Shown: one piece after another, positions 16,414 through 27,600 of the stretch
Layout: the number at the start of each line of letters is the position of its first letter
Numbering within the stretch: the stretch's first letter is position 1
Assembly: GCA_016840125.1 (NCBI GenBank)
Contig: JAEOSY010000599.1
Span: 1 to 43,217, forward strand
Length of the DNA stretch: 43,217 nt
Direction: 5' to 3'
DNA from: Candidatus Helarchaeota archaeon
GTDB taxonomy: Archaea; Asgardarchaeota; Lokiarchaeia; Helarchaeales; HEL-GB-A
The notes under the pieces: model-generated
The model's input: only the letters and a program-made list of their open reading frames with translations
Databases searched by the model: none
What the model was told of the DNA's origin: nothing
Translations under genes and position numbers: made by a program

Positions 16414-17057
16414 CTATCTGGATGGAATCGCTGATAGCGTCTTAAGTCTCTGCGTTTTCGTTCCATAGATACTTCCTGTTTTTTTCGTATGATTCGGTTT
16501 TCATAGAAAATGTCCCCTATCGTAACAATTATTACAATAGATATAGCAACAATCAAGAAAATTCCCCCTAGAATGGCTCCTTGCTCAACTATCGCCCATA
16601 TCGCAAAAATTATGAATGCCAATAGAATTAGGGTTAGAATATACATTTTTTTAGTAAATAAATCTTTGTATATTTTTCTCTGTGCAGGATCTTTGGCCAC
16701 TAATTCTCTTATCCGTTCTCGTCTCCTATTACGTGCTTCAAAATACTTCCGATCCTTTCTGAAATACTTCCGCGCGCGCCACTTTATATGTGATGGTGGA
16801 TATTTCGTTGAGAACCACACAAAATCAACTATTACTATAAAGAAACTATAGCATATGAAAAATATCCCCCAGCCAATCGACATCAAATTCCAAGTCATCA
16901 AAGGAATAAATAATAGTGCCGAAACTAAAGCCACACATAAAATTCCAAATAAAGTAGATCCGAAAAAGTAATATTTCCTTCTCCTCCGATGACTATCCAC
17001 ATGTTCTGAAGTGTCCCTCAACTTAATTAACCCCGAATCTTGCTGATTTTTTTTCAT
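16410..17057 (-). CDS. Four-helix membrane protein of unknown function
   Basis: 215 residues with two pairs of transmembrane helices (about 30-50 and 56-82; 136-155 and 160-182). A long basic loop between them (KWRARKYFRKDRKYFEARNR and onward) and a basic tail (KKQEVSMERKRRDLRRYQRF) should lie in the cytoplasm. No family recognised. CTTATAAA at 17078-17085 (TTTATAAG on the minus strand) lies about 25 bases before the ATG, giving a leaderless message. It converges on and overlaps the E1-like gene by 4 bp, so the two transcripts may interfere. Confidence 0.65.
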   Translation of the reverse strand: MKKNQQDSGLIKLRDTSEHVDSHRRRRKYYFFGSTLFGILCVALVSALLFIPLMTWNLMSIGWGIFFICYSFFIVIVDFVWFSTKYPPSHIKWRARKYFRKDRKYFEARNRRRERIRELVAKDPAQRKIYKDLFTKKMYILTLILLAFIIFAIWAIVEQGAILGGIFLIVAISIVIIVTIGDIFYENRIIRKKQEVSMERKRRDLRRYQRFHPDS

Positions 17058-17220
17058 ATTAATCTAATTAATTATAACTTATAAACCTTAAACCGGTTTT
17101 TGACATTCGTAAAAAGTTAGGGAAGGGCATTGACTACTGATTTCGAACTTAAAATTTTTATAGCAATGATTAGAAATTAAGAGCTATTATTTTAATTTCA
17201 GCTTAGTCATGGTGGAGATT

Positions 17221-17685
17221 ATGGACGAAAAATTAAAAGATCTATGTTCGAATATCTATCTTAATACAGCAATGACGACCGTAGAGGTACTACGGGAAGA
17301 TATGGGGCTTGCAAGGGCGATCGAAATCTCTTCAAAAATTTGGGCACGGCTTGGTATTAAACTTGCTCCTATCCTTAAGGAAAAATACGAGCTGACAGAA
17401 CCCACTATCCCTAAAATGATTGAAATGCTGAATACTTTTCTACAGGAAGTATTATGCTTTGAATCCTCTGTTACTGAATCTTCGGATGATAAGGCCATGA
17501 TTACAATCAAGCCTTGTTTTGAATGGATCAAATTCAAAGAAAATCGTCTGCCCCCGTTATGCTATCGCATGTGTTATCCCATGATCGAGAGTATCGTCAA
17601 GCAATTAAATATGGAGCTAAAGTTCCAACCTGGTGCACAGATGCGACAGGGTGCTGACCGGTGTGAATTAATTTTAACGAAATAA
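17221..17685 (+). CDS. ATC-hydrolase-like / V4R-like small domain protein
   Basis: 154 residues from ATG 17221, chosen because GGTGGAG lies just upstream; ATG 17209 is the alternative. A helical N-half (DEKLKDLCSNIYLNTAMTTV ... MIEMLNTFLQEVL) is followed by strands and a C-terminal pair ending GADRCELILTK. This arrangement, with the final Cys-x-(hydrophobic) strand, is that of the L-2-amino-thiazoline-4-carboxylate hydrolase-like family and the related V4R ligand-binding domains. Catalysis has been shown only for few members; here a ligand-binding role is as likely. A TTTTTATAG element near 17154-17162 is the probable TATA box. Confidence 0.5.
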   Translation: MDEKLKDLCSNIYLNTAMTTVEVLREDMGLARAIEISSKIWARLGIKLAPILKEKYELTEPTIPKMIEMLNTFLQEVLCFESSVTESSDDKAMITIKPCFEWIKFKENRLPPLCYRMCYPMIESIVKQLNMELKFQPGAQMRQGADRCELILTK

Positions 17686-17819
17686 TACAATAATTTCAAC
17701 TCCAGCTTCCCTTTTTTTGATTCAAATAATTAGCTCTATCCAAATTGCACTTTAAGGAATGCTTTAATAACTTACTAATTTTTATGATTAGTACCAAAAT
17801 TATCAGTAGAGGTTATAGT

Positions 17820-18590
17820 ATGGATTTAAATTTAAAAGGGAAAACTGCCATTGTGACCGGTGGGGCAAGTGGAATTGGTCGCCAGGCATGTATAGACTTT
17901 GCTGACGAAGGAAGTAATGTCATTATTGCAGATATTAATGAGGCCGGTGCTCAAAAGGTCGCTCAAGAAATTGAAGCAAAAGGTGGAAAAGCCATTGCAA
18001 TAAAATGTGATGTGACGAGTACAGACGAAGTTAAGACCACCGTTCAAAAATGTATGGATAGCTTTGGACGAGTAGATATCTTAATCTGTAATGCTGGAAT
18101 ATTAAGGGATGGTATGATCCATAAAATGTCTGAAGATGATTACGACCTAGTCTTAGACGTAAATTTGAAAGGATATTGGCGATTTTGCAAAGAAGCCGTC
18201 CCAATCATGAAAAAACAACGATATGGAAAGATTGTCATGATTGCTAGTATGGCATACAAGGGAAATCGCGGTCAAAGTAATTACGCCACCGCAAAAGCTG
18301 GTGTTGTTGGCTTATGCAAAACCATTGCCCAGGAAGTTGGCTATCTCGGAATTACCTGTAATACCATTGCACCTGGTCTCGTTCACACTGCACTTACCGA
18401 CTACTACGTTAAAGATGAAAAATTACGAACTGGAATAGAGAAAAATCTTATTTTAGTGCGACAACCTGAAGTGGGCTCCAAACTCGGCACTACAAAAGAT
18501 ATCTCAAATTCTATTCTCTTCTTCTCCTCAGATGTTTCCAGCTATATCACGGGGGAAGTACTCCAAATCGCTGCCGGGCGCAAAATGTAA
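17820..18590 (+). CDS. Short-chain dehydrogenase/reductase (FabG-like)
   Basis: Classical SDR of 256 residues: cofactor loop TGGASGIG (residues 13-20), NAG motif (CNAGILRDG), catalytic Ser in IASMAYKGN and Tyr-x3-Lys in NYATAKAG, plus VNLKG for the structural Asn. D (IIADINEA) after the second strand favours NAD(H) over NADP(H). It most resembles 3-oxoacyl-ACP reductase/hydroxyacyl-CoA dehydrogenase types; an acyl-CoA ligase lies 1.3 kb downstream. ATG 17820 is preferred to the longer frame from 17745 because the fold begins at MDLNLKGKTAIVTGG and GAGGTT precedes it. Confidence 0.92.
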   Translation: MDLNLKGKTAIVTGGASGIGRQACIDFADEGSNVIIADINEAGAQKVAQEIEAKGGKAIAIKCDVTSTDEVKTTVQKCMDSFGRVDILICNAGILRDGMIHKMSEDDYDLVLDVNLKGYWRFCKEAVPIMKKQRYGKIVMIASMAYKGNRGQSNYATAKAGVVGLCKTIAQEVGYLGITCNTIAPGLVHTALTDYYVKDEKLRTGIEKNLILVRQPEVGSKLGTTKDISNSILFFSSDVSSYITGEVLQIAAGRKM

Positions 18591-18766
18591 AATTTTATTT
18601 CTCTTCTCCTTTTTTCTCCCAATCATCCCCCAAAAAATTGATTCATCCCCAATCTTCAACTATCAAACCATTCATTTTACATATACTTTATATACAAATA
18701 TCTACTATAACCATATGATTATAAAAAAATCATATGGATTTAGGTTCTCATTATTGGGTGTTTCTA

Positions 18767-19747
18767 ATGGAAGTTAAGAAAGTACAAGAAGTTAAGGGCT
18801 CCTACTATATTTATTTGCCCAAATCTTGGTGTAAAAAGTATATTATCAAGCCTTCCCTTAAAGAAGTTCAATTAAAAGTGAACGACGATGACTCAATTTT
18901 GGTTCTCCCACGCACCCGCCAGATCTCTGAAAACTTAGAGATTTCAATTCAAATTAACCGAGATACAAATGAGGATTCCTGCTTAAATAGTCTCTTAGCT
19001 GCCTATATTGTCGGTGTGGATTACATTATATTAGAAACCTCTGATAAAATGTCATTAAATCTCCGTTCTCGCGTAGCGAAGTTGCTCAAGCCCTTGCTCG
19101 GGTTTGAAACAATAGAAGAGTCAAGCACGAGAATTGTTATTCAAGAAGTAAGCACCACTTTAAAACTAGATGGAATGATGCGTCAGCTCTTGGCTAAAGT
19201 GGAAGTCCATTTAAATGATATCAATGATCTTATGGAAAGTTTGAATATTACCGACGCTAAAATTGTAAGAGATAAGGACGATGAAATCGATAAGTTCAGA
19301 TACTCGATAGAACGGCAAGTCCATCAAATTCTACGCCAACCTCACCTCGCCCGCGAAATGAAAATAACTCCCATTGAATGTCTCCACTTTAGCCAATGCA
19401 CCAAATACTTAGAACGGATTGCTGATCATGGCGTAGGAATTGCAAATCTTATTATTGATGAACAGAAACCCTCTGCAGATCTACTGAAAATCTATAAGCA
19501 GGTAAGCGATCTCTACAATCAGGTAAAATCTAACTTTTACCCCGAAGATGTCGAAGCAAACTACGATATTATTGGAGCGCATTACGAAATTATCAATAAG
19601 TTAGACGAAATCGAACTAAAAAGCAAAGAAGACCAACCGTTTGCCATACATCTCAAAAGGATATGCAGCTATTGCTCCGATATTGCTGAGGTCCGCATCA
19701 ACTCCTTCGTTTTCAAGGATGCCCATGGACCTGCTTCCTCCAGCTAG
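18767..19747 (+). CDS. AbrB-PhoU-type phosphate uptake regulator
   Basis: 326 residues from ATG 18767. Residues 1-45 form the SpoVT/AbrB-like DNA-binding fold typical of archaeal PhoU proteins (MEVKKVQEVKGSYYIYLPKS, then WCKKYI and LVLPRTRQ). Two helical PhoU repeats follow, with acidic metal-binding stretches (RDKDDEIDKFRYS; FSQCTKYLERIADHG). Such proteins are thought to regulate phosphate uptake; no Pst transporter is present here. The upstream CTTTATATAC near 18685-18695 is a probable TATA box. The longer frame from 18734 adds residues unlike the family. A T-run follows the stop. Confidence 0.85.
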   Translation: MEVKKVQEVKGSYYIYLPKSWCKKYIIKPSLKEVQLKVNDDDSILVLPRTRQISENLEISIQINRDTNEDSCLNSLLAAYIVGVDYIILETSDKMSLNLRSRVAKLLKPLLGFETIEESSTRIVIQEVSTTLKLDGMMRQLLAKVEVHLNDINDLMESLNITDAKIVRDKDDEIDKFRYSIERQVHQILRQPHLAREMKITPIECLHFSQCTKYLERIADHGVGIANLIIDEQKPSADLLKIYKQVSDLYNQVKSNFYPEDVEANYDIIGAHYEIINKLDEIELKSKEDQPFAIHLKRICSYCSDIAEVRINSFVFKDAHGPASSS

Positions 19748-19748
19748 C

Positions 19749-19761
19749 TCTTTTTTTTTTA
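19749..19761 (+). terminator. Oligo-T terminator after the AbrB-PhoU gene
   Basis: CTTTTTTTTTTA starts a few bases after the TAG stop, a strong archaeal termination signal. Confidence 0.55.
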
Positions 19762-19862
19762 TCATAATGAGAACTTTCAAATAGCCATGTTCTTATTCTA
19801 AAAAAAAATAGATTGACATTTGTGATTCACTTGACCTCTATAAAAACGAGGTTTTTGGTAAT

Positions 19863-21449
19863 ATGAAAGTAGGAACCCTTCCCCGAGGCTCCGCCCGTAC
19901 TTATCCTGAGGAAGAAGCTTTAATATTCGAAGATAAGAGGGTAAATTTTTCCACTTTTTGGGATCAAGTAAATAATATCAGTCAGAACTTTTTAAAGCTT
20001 GGAATTCAGCCGGGAGATCGCGTAGCACTTCTCCTCGAGAATTGGCTTGAATATCATTATTCCTATTATGCCTTTCCCTTGGTGGGGGGGGTCACCACTC
20101 CATTCAACTACTTCATGTCTAATGATGAGCTAGTTTACTGTGTCAATTATAGCAAACCAAAGTTCCTTCTGTATCAACCCTCCTTTGAAAAACAAGTCCA
20201 ACTCTTTAAAAAGAAGACTTCAAGTATAGAACATTATATCTCCACCGAAGAATTCCAATCCATGATCACTGAAAGTCCTTATACTGAACCTCGCAGACCT
20301 CCTAAGTTTTCGAAACGCGATACTTGCTATATTATTTTCACCGGGGGAACTACTGGTTACCCGAAAGGCGTCATGTTGAGTCATAATAACATCATTTCTA
20401 TGATTGCCATGGCTGGGACCATGCTTGTCTCCGGATCCAAACAGTTCAAGGCCTCCTTCTTGGAAGAGGAATTCAAGAAAAAGATGATGACTGCCCTTCC
20501 CTTGTTTCATGGGGCCGGTTTATTCTTGAGCTTATGCTCAATGTTCGCAGGACTCACCTTCGTCACCCAGAGAAAATTCAGTGTGAAGGTTACTCTCGAG
20601 ACGATCCAAAACGAACGTATTACTTATCTTTCCTTAGTGCCCACCATGCTGAAGCGGATCATAGACAGCACCCACCTCCAAGATTACGACTTACGGAGCC
20701 TTCGTAGTGTTACTTACGGCGCGGCCCCCATCACTCCTACTATCCTCAAACAAGTCCTTGATACATTCCCAAATACAGACTTCACTCAAGTTTTTGGACA
20801 GACTGAAGCATCTCCCGTTCTCACCATAATGAGCGCAATCGACCATGCCAAGGCGCGAACTAATCCCAAACTCCTCGCTTCTGCTGGGCGCGCTCTACCC
20901 GGTGTAACCATAAAAGTCGTAGATTTTGATGGGAACGAAATGCCGCGCGGTCAATTCGGGGAGATTGTTGCCCAAGGTGAAAATATCATGCAGGGGTACT
21001 GGGACATGCCTGATAAAACCGCCCAAACCCTTCGGGATGGCTGGCTTCACACTGGCGACCTTGGCTATATGGATGAAGAAGATTACGTCTATATCACCGG
21101 GCGCGGGAAGGATATGATTGTTTCAGGCGGCGAGAACATCTATCCCATTGAAATTGAGGATGTTATTCTGACCCATCCCGATGTAATGGAATGTGCCGTG
21201 ATTGGTATTCCGGATGCACAATGGGGAGAAGCTGTATGTGCAGTGGTTTGCCTCCGATCGAAAATCATCTCAGGGATTGATTGCACCGAAGAGGATATCA
21301 TTACCCATGCTAAATCAAAAATCGCCCACTATAAGGCTCCAAAAAGAGTCATCTTCAAACGCAAATTACCTAAATCGCCCCAAGGCAAAATCCTGAAACG
21401 GAAACTCCGTGATCCTTTCTGGAAGGACGAAGAACGACAAGTACATTAA
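19863..21449 (+). CDS. Acyl-CoA ligase (AMP-forming, ANL superfamily)
   Basis: 528 residues with all core motifs: ATP loop FTGGTTGYPKGVMLSH (about 160-175), FGQTEASPV, the adenosine-binding TGDLGYMDEEDYVYITGR, hinge GKDMIVSGGENIYPIEIEDV, and catalytic lysine in SPQGKILKRKL near the C-terminus. It activates a carboxylate to acyl-AMP and then acyl-CoA; full length and hinge sequence suit medium or long-chain fatty acids, but the exact substrate is not readable. CTATAAAA near 19838-19845 lies about 22 bases before the ATG. The upstream SDR could serve the same fatty-acid route. Confidence 0.92.
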   Translation: MKVGTLPRGSARTYPEEEALIFEDKRVNFSTFWDQVNNISQNFLKLGIQPGDRVALLLENWLEYHYSYYAFPLVGGVTTPFNYFMSNDELVYCVNYSKPKFLLYQPSFEKQVQLFKKKTSSIEHYISTEEFQSMITESPYTEPRRPPKFSKRDTCYIIFTGGTTGYPKGVMLSHNNIISMIAMAGTMLVSGSKQFKASFLEEEFKKKMMTALPLFHGAGLFLSLCSMFAGLTFVTQRKFSVKVTLETIQNERITYLSLVPTMLKRIIDSTHLQDYDLRSLRSVTYGAAPITPTILKQVLDTFPNTDFTQVFGQTEASPVLTIMSAIDHAKARTNPKLLASAGRALPGVTIKVVDFDGNEMPRGQFGEIVAQGENIMQGYWDMPDKTAQTLRDGWLHTGDLGYMDEEDYVYITGRGKDMIVSGGENIYPIEIEDVILTHPDVMECAVIGIPDAQWGEAVCAVVCLRSKIISGIDCTEEDIITHAKSKIAHYKAPKRVIFKRKLPKSPQGKILKRKLRDPFWKDEERQVH

Positions 21450-21480
21450 TAATTCTTGCTTTTTAGGTCTGCTCCTTCTA

Positions 21481-21500
21481 AAACCAAAATTGTACTAGAG
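21481..21500 (+). repeat. Left copy of a 20-bp direct repeat flanking the four-gene module
   Basis: AAACCAAAATTGTACTAGAG. The copy at 32371-32390 differs at one base (AAACGAAAATTGTACTAGAG). They lie 108 bp before and 4 bp after the module of four genes, in the same orientation, 10,890 bp apart. They could be target-site duplications or att-like sites. Confidence 0.5.
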
Positions 21501-21608
21501 CTATTTTTGTTCGATTCTAACTATTATCTAATTGAATTCAGCTTTTTCTGAATGATTTAACTACGTGAGGATAAGTGGAATAACCAATTTATTAGTGGTG
21601 ATGATGAA

Positions 21609-24600
21609 ATGTCAGGAAAAACTAAACAATTAAAAATAATTTTAATCGTTTTATTGATCATTTTTCCAATAATTTTTATGAGTTTCAATCTTGAACATAA
21701 TTTTTCAGATACTAGAAATGAGCCTTTAGCGTTAATTAATTCCCCATCTATTCAAGTATGTTCTAATGAATCCTTAACCGTATGGGATTTTTTAAATCCC
21801 GCTAATTATACCTATGATTCACGTCTTTTTTTAGCTAATAGTTCTGTCCAGTTAAATGGCACATTTCGGGTTATTGCGAGTTTATCTGGCGTGTCTGAAT
21901 GCTACTCAATCTATCAAACCCGAAATGGGGATTTATATGTAGCGACTGGAAATTCGAATGGTGATGTATTTAAATCTGTGGATGGGGGCGCAAATTGGGC
22001 TAATACAGCTAATCTTCCCGGTGTTACAGTAGTATATGGGGCATTTATCCAAGCTGATAATGGGACTCTTTTTGTGCGCACTGCTGGAAATATGTTTAAA
22101 ACAACCGATAACGGCAGTTCATGGCAGGATACGGGTCAAAATTTTGCGGGTGGTAATATTATCAAACTTCAAGATGGATCAATCCTCGTAGCCCAGACTG
22201 GTTCTACAACTTTCTATAAATCTACAAATAATGGTTCGAGTTGGAATCCTGCTGGCTCTATTGGGGGGGGTCAGGTAGGGATTATGGGGTTGTATGAACT
22301 CCAAAATGGCTCAATTCTTGCGGGTACTCGTGATGGGGCCCAAATTCACATCTCCCATGATGGTGGAGCATCTTGGAATTATCTTGCGACTCTTTCAAGT
22401 GAATCATATGTTTGGGGATTTCTAGAAACTAATAATGGAACCTGGTTTTGTGGAGCTTCTGACCAAGGAAAAGTCTACAAATCTATAGATAACGGCTCAA
22501 ATTGGATAGATTCTTCCCAAGGTATTAATCCCTCAGCCGTCCAAGTTTCCAGCTTTATAGAAACTCCCAGCCATGATATTATTGCAGCCACCAATTCGGA
22601 GCCTATTATTTCTTCAGATCATGGGCTATCTTGGAAACAATTTAGTAGTGCTACAGGTGATTTTCGGAGTTATAATGCGTTGATCCTCGCTCAAAATGGA
22701 TCTTTATATGGGGCAGATGATACCAGTAATCAAGTTTATATTTTCAATTTTGATACAAGCGCTCCAATAATCCAACCTAAAAATTCTTATAAAGTGGGAA
22801 TGACGAGAAACATAACTGATTTCATTGAAGTGGGAAATAACTATGGTCAAAACACCGATTATCAGCTCAGCAGCGATGAGGCTACATATTACTATTGGAA
22901 TGGAACTTTTTGGGCTCCTACTACTACTGAATGGAGTAATGCAACAATTATTGACACAAACATCCAATCCTTTCCAATTCCAACTGGAAACTTATCCATT
23001 AAAATCAGATTGGGTAGCGACGGATCTTCTACACCAAAATTGGATAAAATAATCCTCGGATTGCAAAATGCGACAGCTCCCCAAAATTACAGTGTTAATA
23101 TTCAAATAATTGGTGATTCACACGTACTTGCTGGTTTTTTCGAGGGATCTCGAACCGTTCAAGCTAATGTGACAACTAATGGGAGCATTAGCCATGTTTG
23201 GGCTGAAATATCAAATGCTTCAGTTACTTCGGTTATTGAAATGACTGACCCCGATATTGATAATTTATATAATTGTACTTGGGATACGCTCCCATATCAA
23301 GATGGCTATTACAACCTTACTGTAAAGGTAAATCTAACCACTGGTTTAGTTGATGAAGATTCTCTTGCTAATTTATTGATAATTAGTTCAACGGAATGGG
23401 TAATGAACTTGTGGAATTATACGATTGGCACTCCTGGTGATACAGATCTAATATCTGATGACATAAATAATGATGGAAATAATGAAATTATTTTTGCAAC
23501 TCGCCTCCCAAATCCCCAAGTGGGTGTGATATTTAACAATGGGACTAAATACTGGAATATTAGTACTGTTAGCAATTATGATTTTGCTGATAGCAATTTT
23601 ATAGCCCTCGGTAATATCAGTGATTCTCCTAATTTGCATATATTTTACGCATTAAAACCAGATCCGGTTGATGTAGTTATTTTAAATTATGATTCGAGTC
23701 AGAATAATACGATAGATATTTCAGGTGATTGTTTATCTATTGCAACTGGAAATATAGATAATGATCCCTACGATGAATTGGTTGCGGGGGGGCAGGGACA
23801 TTTAATTGATGTATATGATCATAATGGGTCATTTTTATGGACACAAGGTGTAGGTGATACCGTTGGAATGTGTGTTATGGGTGAAATAACCGGAGATAAT
23901 AAAAATGAAATTCTATTTACCACCTACTCCGCAGACCGAAGACTATATACATACAACTCTAATGGCTCGACACAATTGTTTACTGTTCTTCCTAACAGCG
24001 GATTTGGAGGTTTCCCAGTAATTGGAGATATTGACGGTGATGGAATAAATGATATCGCTTGGGGTCCTTGGAGTGGTGTGGCATCGACTAATTTTTATAC
24101 AGTAAAAAACAATGGGAGTATTCTATGGGCGCGAGCCGGTTGGGAACGCGCAATGCATATTTATGATATTGATATAGATGGAGCTAATGAAATCATTACT
24201 AAAAATTCGACGAGTATCTATGTCTACAAGAATGATAGCACCTTATTGTGGCAATATCCAACGGGAAGTCCCTTTATCGGTAAATTTCTCCTACCTAATA
24301 AAGCAAATATGATTATTCTAAATAGTAGCCACGTGCTTTTTATTGGTTTAAATGGTGATATAGTTAATGTAGCTCCTTTACCAAGTCCCTTTACTCCATT
24401 ACTTGGTTCTCAGCCAAATAATAAGGATAGTGCGACAGTCAACGACTTTAACAATGATGGGCTTGATGATATCGTCTATTATTCTAATGGGAGATTAATT
24501 TGTTTAAGCTTTTATCCGGGATCTGATATTACTCCCCCTCAGGTCTCCAACCCAAGTCCTGTTAATGGCGTTTATACTTATAATAGTACACCCTCTATTT

Positions 24601-27600
24601 CCGTGAATTTAATGGACACTTATAGTGGTGTTAACGCATCGACAATCACTTTTACAGTGGAAGGAGTCGTGCGGAGCCATAGTTGGGATGGTACCACGGT
24701 GAGCTGGACGGCAGGGGCTCCCTTCGCAAATGGGCAGGTCATTAATGTCAGTGTGATTGCTTCTGACAATGCAGGTAATGCGATGACTCCTTACTCCTGG
24801 GCATTCACCATCGACACATCTCCACCTCAGGCAAATAACCCAAGTCCCCTCGATTCCAGTTATACAAATAACACCACACCGACTATTAGTGTAGAGTTAA
24901 CTGACGCCCTGAGTGATATTAACGCATCGACAATCACTTTTACAGTGGAAGGAATCGTACGGAGCCATAGTTGGGATGGTACCACGGTAAGCTGGACGGC
25001 AGGGGCTCCCTTTGCAAATGGGCAGGTCATTAATATCAGTTTGAGTGTTTATGACAATGCAGGTAATGCGATGACTTCTTATTCCTGGGCATTCACCATC
25101 GACACATCTCCACCTCAGGCAAATAACCCAAGTCCCCTCGATTCCAGTTATACAAATAACACCACACCAACTATTAGTGTAGAGTTAACTGACGCCCTGA
25201 GTGATATTAACGCATCGACAATCACTTTTACAGTGGAAGGAGTCGTGCGGAGCCATAGTTGGGATGGTACCACGGTGAGCTGGACGGCAGGGGCTCCCTT
25301 TGCAAATGGGCAAGTCATTAACGTGAGCTTGGATGCATTAGACAATGCTAGTAACGTGATGTCAACCTATTCTTGGTCCTTTACCATTGACGACACACCA
25401 CCTCAGGCCTCTAACCCAAGTCCTCTGGATTCTAGTTATATAAATGACACCACACCGACTATTAGTGTGGAGTTAACAGACGCCCTGAGTGATCTCAATA
25501 CCAGCTCCATCACCCTTACAGTGGAAGGAGTCGTGCGGAGCCATAGTTGGGATGGCACTACAGTAAACTGGTCCGCTGGGGCTCCCTTTGTAAATGGACA
25601 AGAGATCAATGTCAGTTTAGATGCTTTAGATAATGCGGGTAATGCTATGCCAACTTACTCTTGGGCGTTCACCATTGAAACAACCCCATTTTCTAATTTT
25701 TCTATTCTTGGTGCGTCAACTACTTTCTATGATTCTACCCCAACAGTTATTTGCCGAATTAACGTTTCAGGGGCGGGTATTAACCTGTCCAGTGTCCAAT
25801 ACGCCTATTCTACAAACGGATCTTTAACGCCTATTAATTGGGCTTCAGTAGATGGTATATTCACTGATATGGCATGTACAAACCCAGCTATCAATGGAGC
25901 GACTGGCTTAATTTACATTAGAGTAACAGCAGTACCGTTCAACCAGTACTCTCTTACAGCAAATACAATAAGATTCCGCGCTTCGGACTTAGTTGGCAAT
26001 CAAGCTACGCAGTCGATAGCTACAACTATTAAAATTTCAGAAGAACTTCCACCCGACAATACAATTATAATTATTATAATTATCATCGTTATCGGTGCAA
26101 TTGCGGCTGTTGGTGTTTTTTACCGCACAAAACGGACTTCTCTCCCTCTTAAAAAGGTACAACATTACATAGAAACTGCAAAAACATCCAAAATACCACT
26201 TTCTATGATTGCAGTTGCAATTAATATCGAGCTAGCAGAAGCTCGTGAAAGTATTATCCAATTATTAAAACAAAATAGAATTATTGGCGAACTTAAAAAT
26301 GACGTTTTTTATATAAAAAAGACCATTAAAGGCGTTAAACCATCTGTAGATGTAAAAAGGCAATACGATTATGTAGGAGGGGGTATTAGATTCAAGGTTG
26401 TTATTGAAAATAACTCAGACATGGTTATAACCCAAATTTCGATTTTTCTATCACCTGGTGATCAATATGAAACTGAAAAACCGGTAAAACAAATTTCCAC
26501 GTTACAATCAGGTGGAACACGAGGTGTAGATTTCAATTTAATACCTCGATCCTGTGGTAAATCCAAAATTACTGGGAGTGTGAATTATCTTGATGCTTAT
26601 AATGAAATTCATACTCTACCCATAAAACCCCTTGAAATTTGGATTAAAAACCCATTAGTAATTCCAAAGGATTTCACAGAGGAAGAAATTAAGCAGTTTA
26701 AATTAAATACAAAAGAAAATATAGCTAACCTTCCATTAACCAATATCTCCTCAGGGAGAGCTTTTGAATTAGCCAAGGACCAAATTTCATCTTTAGATCT
26801 GAAAGAAATCGATATTGATTTAGAAGAGACTTTTTTTGCTATCTATGGGGGTGTCGCTAAAATTACGGGTGGAGCTTTAGTTATCGAAGTAAATGGTATT
26901 GATGATGGGCTAATCATTAAATTATGGGCCCAGGATCAAAAACAAGCCACTGGACTGTTAGCACATTTACAGGAAATCATTTTAAAAAGTCTCACATTAA
27001 TGGATGAACCTTTCAAATGGATGGAGGAAAAAATCAATTCAATTTATATCATTATGGATGATCTGATTAGACTTTTTGGATACTGTGAAGACGAGAAAAA
27101 TACTATACAAGAAAAGGTTTCACTTCTCAATAAAATAACTGTAAGAATTAGTGATAGATATAAAGAAATGAAAATATACAAAGATATAACAAGTTGGAAT
27201 GAAAAAATCAGTTCTGATTTAAAGTCTGAGGTCACACTTGATGAAAATACTAAGATTAATCTTGAATTTGAAATCCTTCAATGGGTAACTCAATTTAATA
27301 ATCTCAAGAACGGAGATATTCAGCTCTATCAAAAATTTGTAGATAAATCGCCATCGAAATCTGAAATTCTCAGGAAATCAGATCAACTAACTAAAACAAT
27401 TTTAGAATTAGAACGCCAGTATTCATTAAATATTTTGAAGCTTGTATTAATTATCTATAAGACAACTGGAGTAGAACTCTTCAGTCACCAATTTATAGAT
27501 TTGGAGCTCGATTCTGATATTTTAAGTGGAGTTTTAACTGCGCTCCAAGCAATTTCATTGGATATCACCAAAGTAGAGAAACCCATGCGAAAAATGGAAT

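Noticed and set aside
17745..17819. N-terminal extension of the SDR from 17745
   Set aside because: The SDR fold and a ribosome site both point to ATG 17820; the extension is unlike the family.
24534..25685. Possible CRISPR or mobile repeat
   Set aside because: Repeats are 288 bp, contiguous, in frame and code for Ig-like domains; there are no spacers or cas genes in the window.
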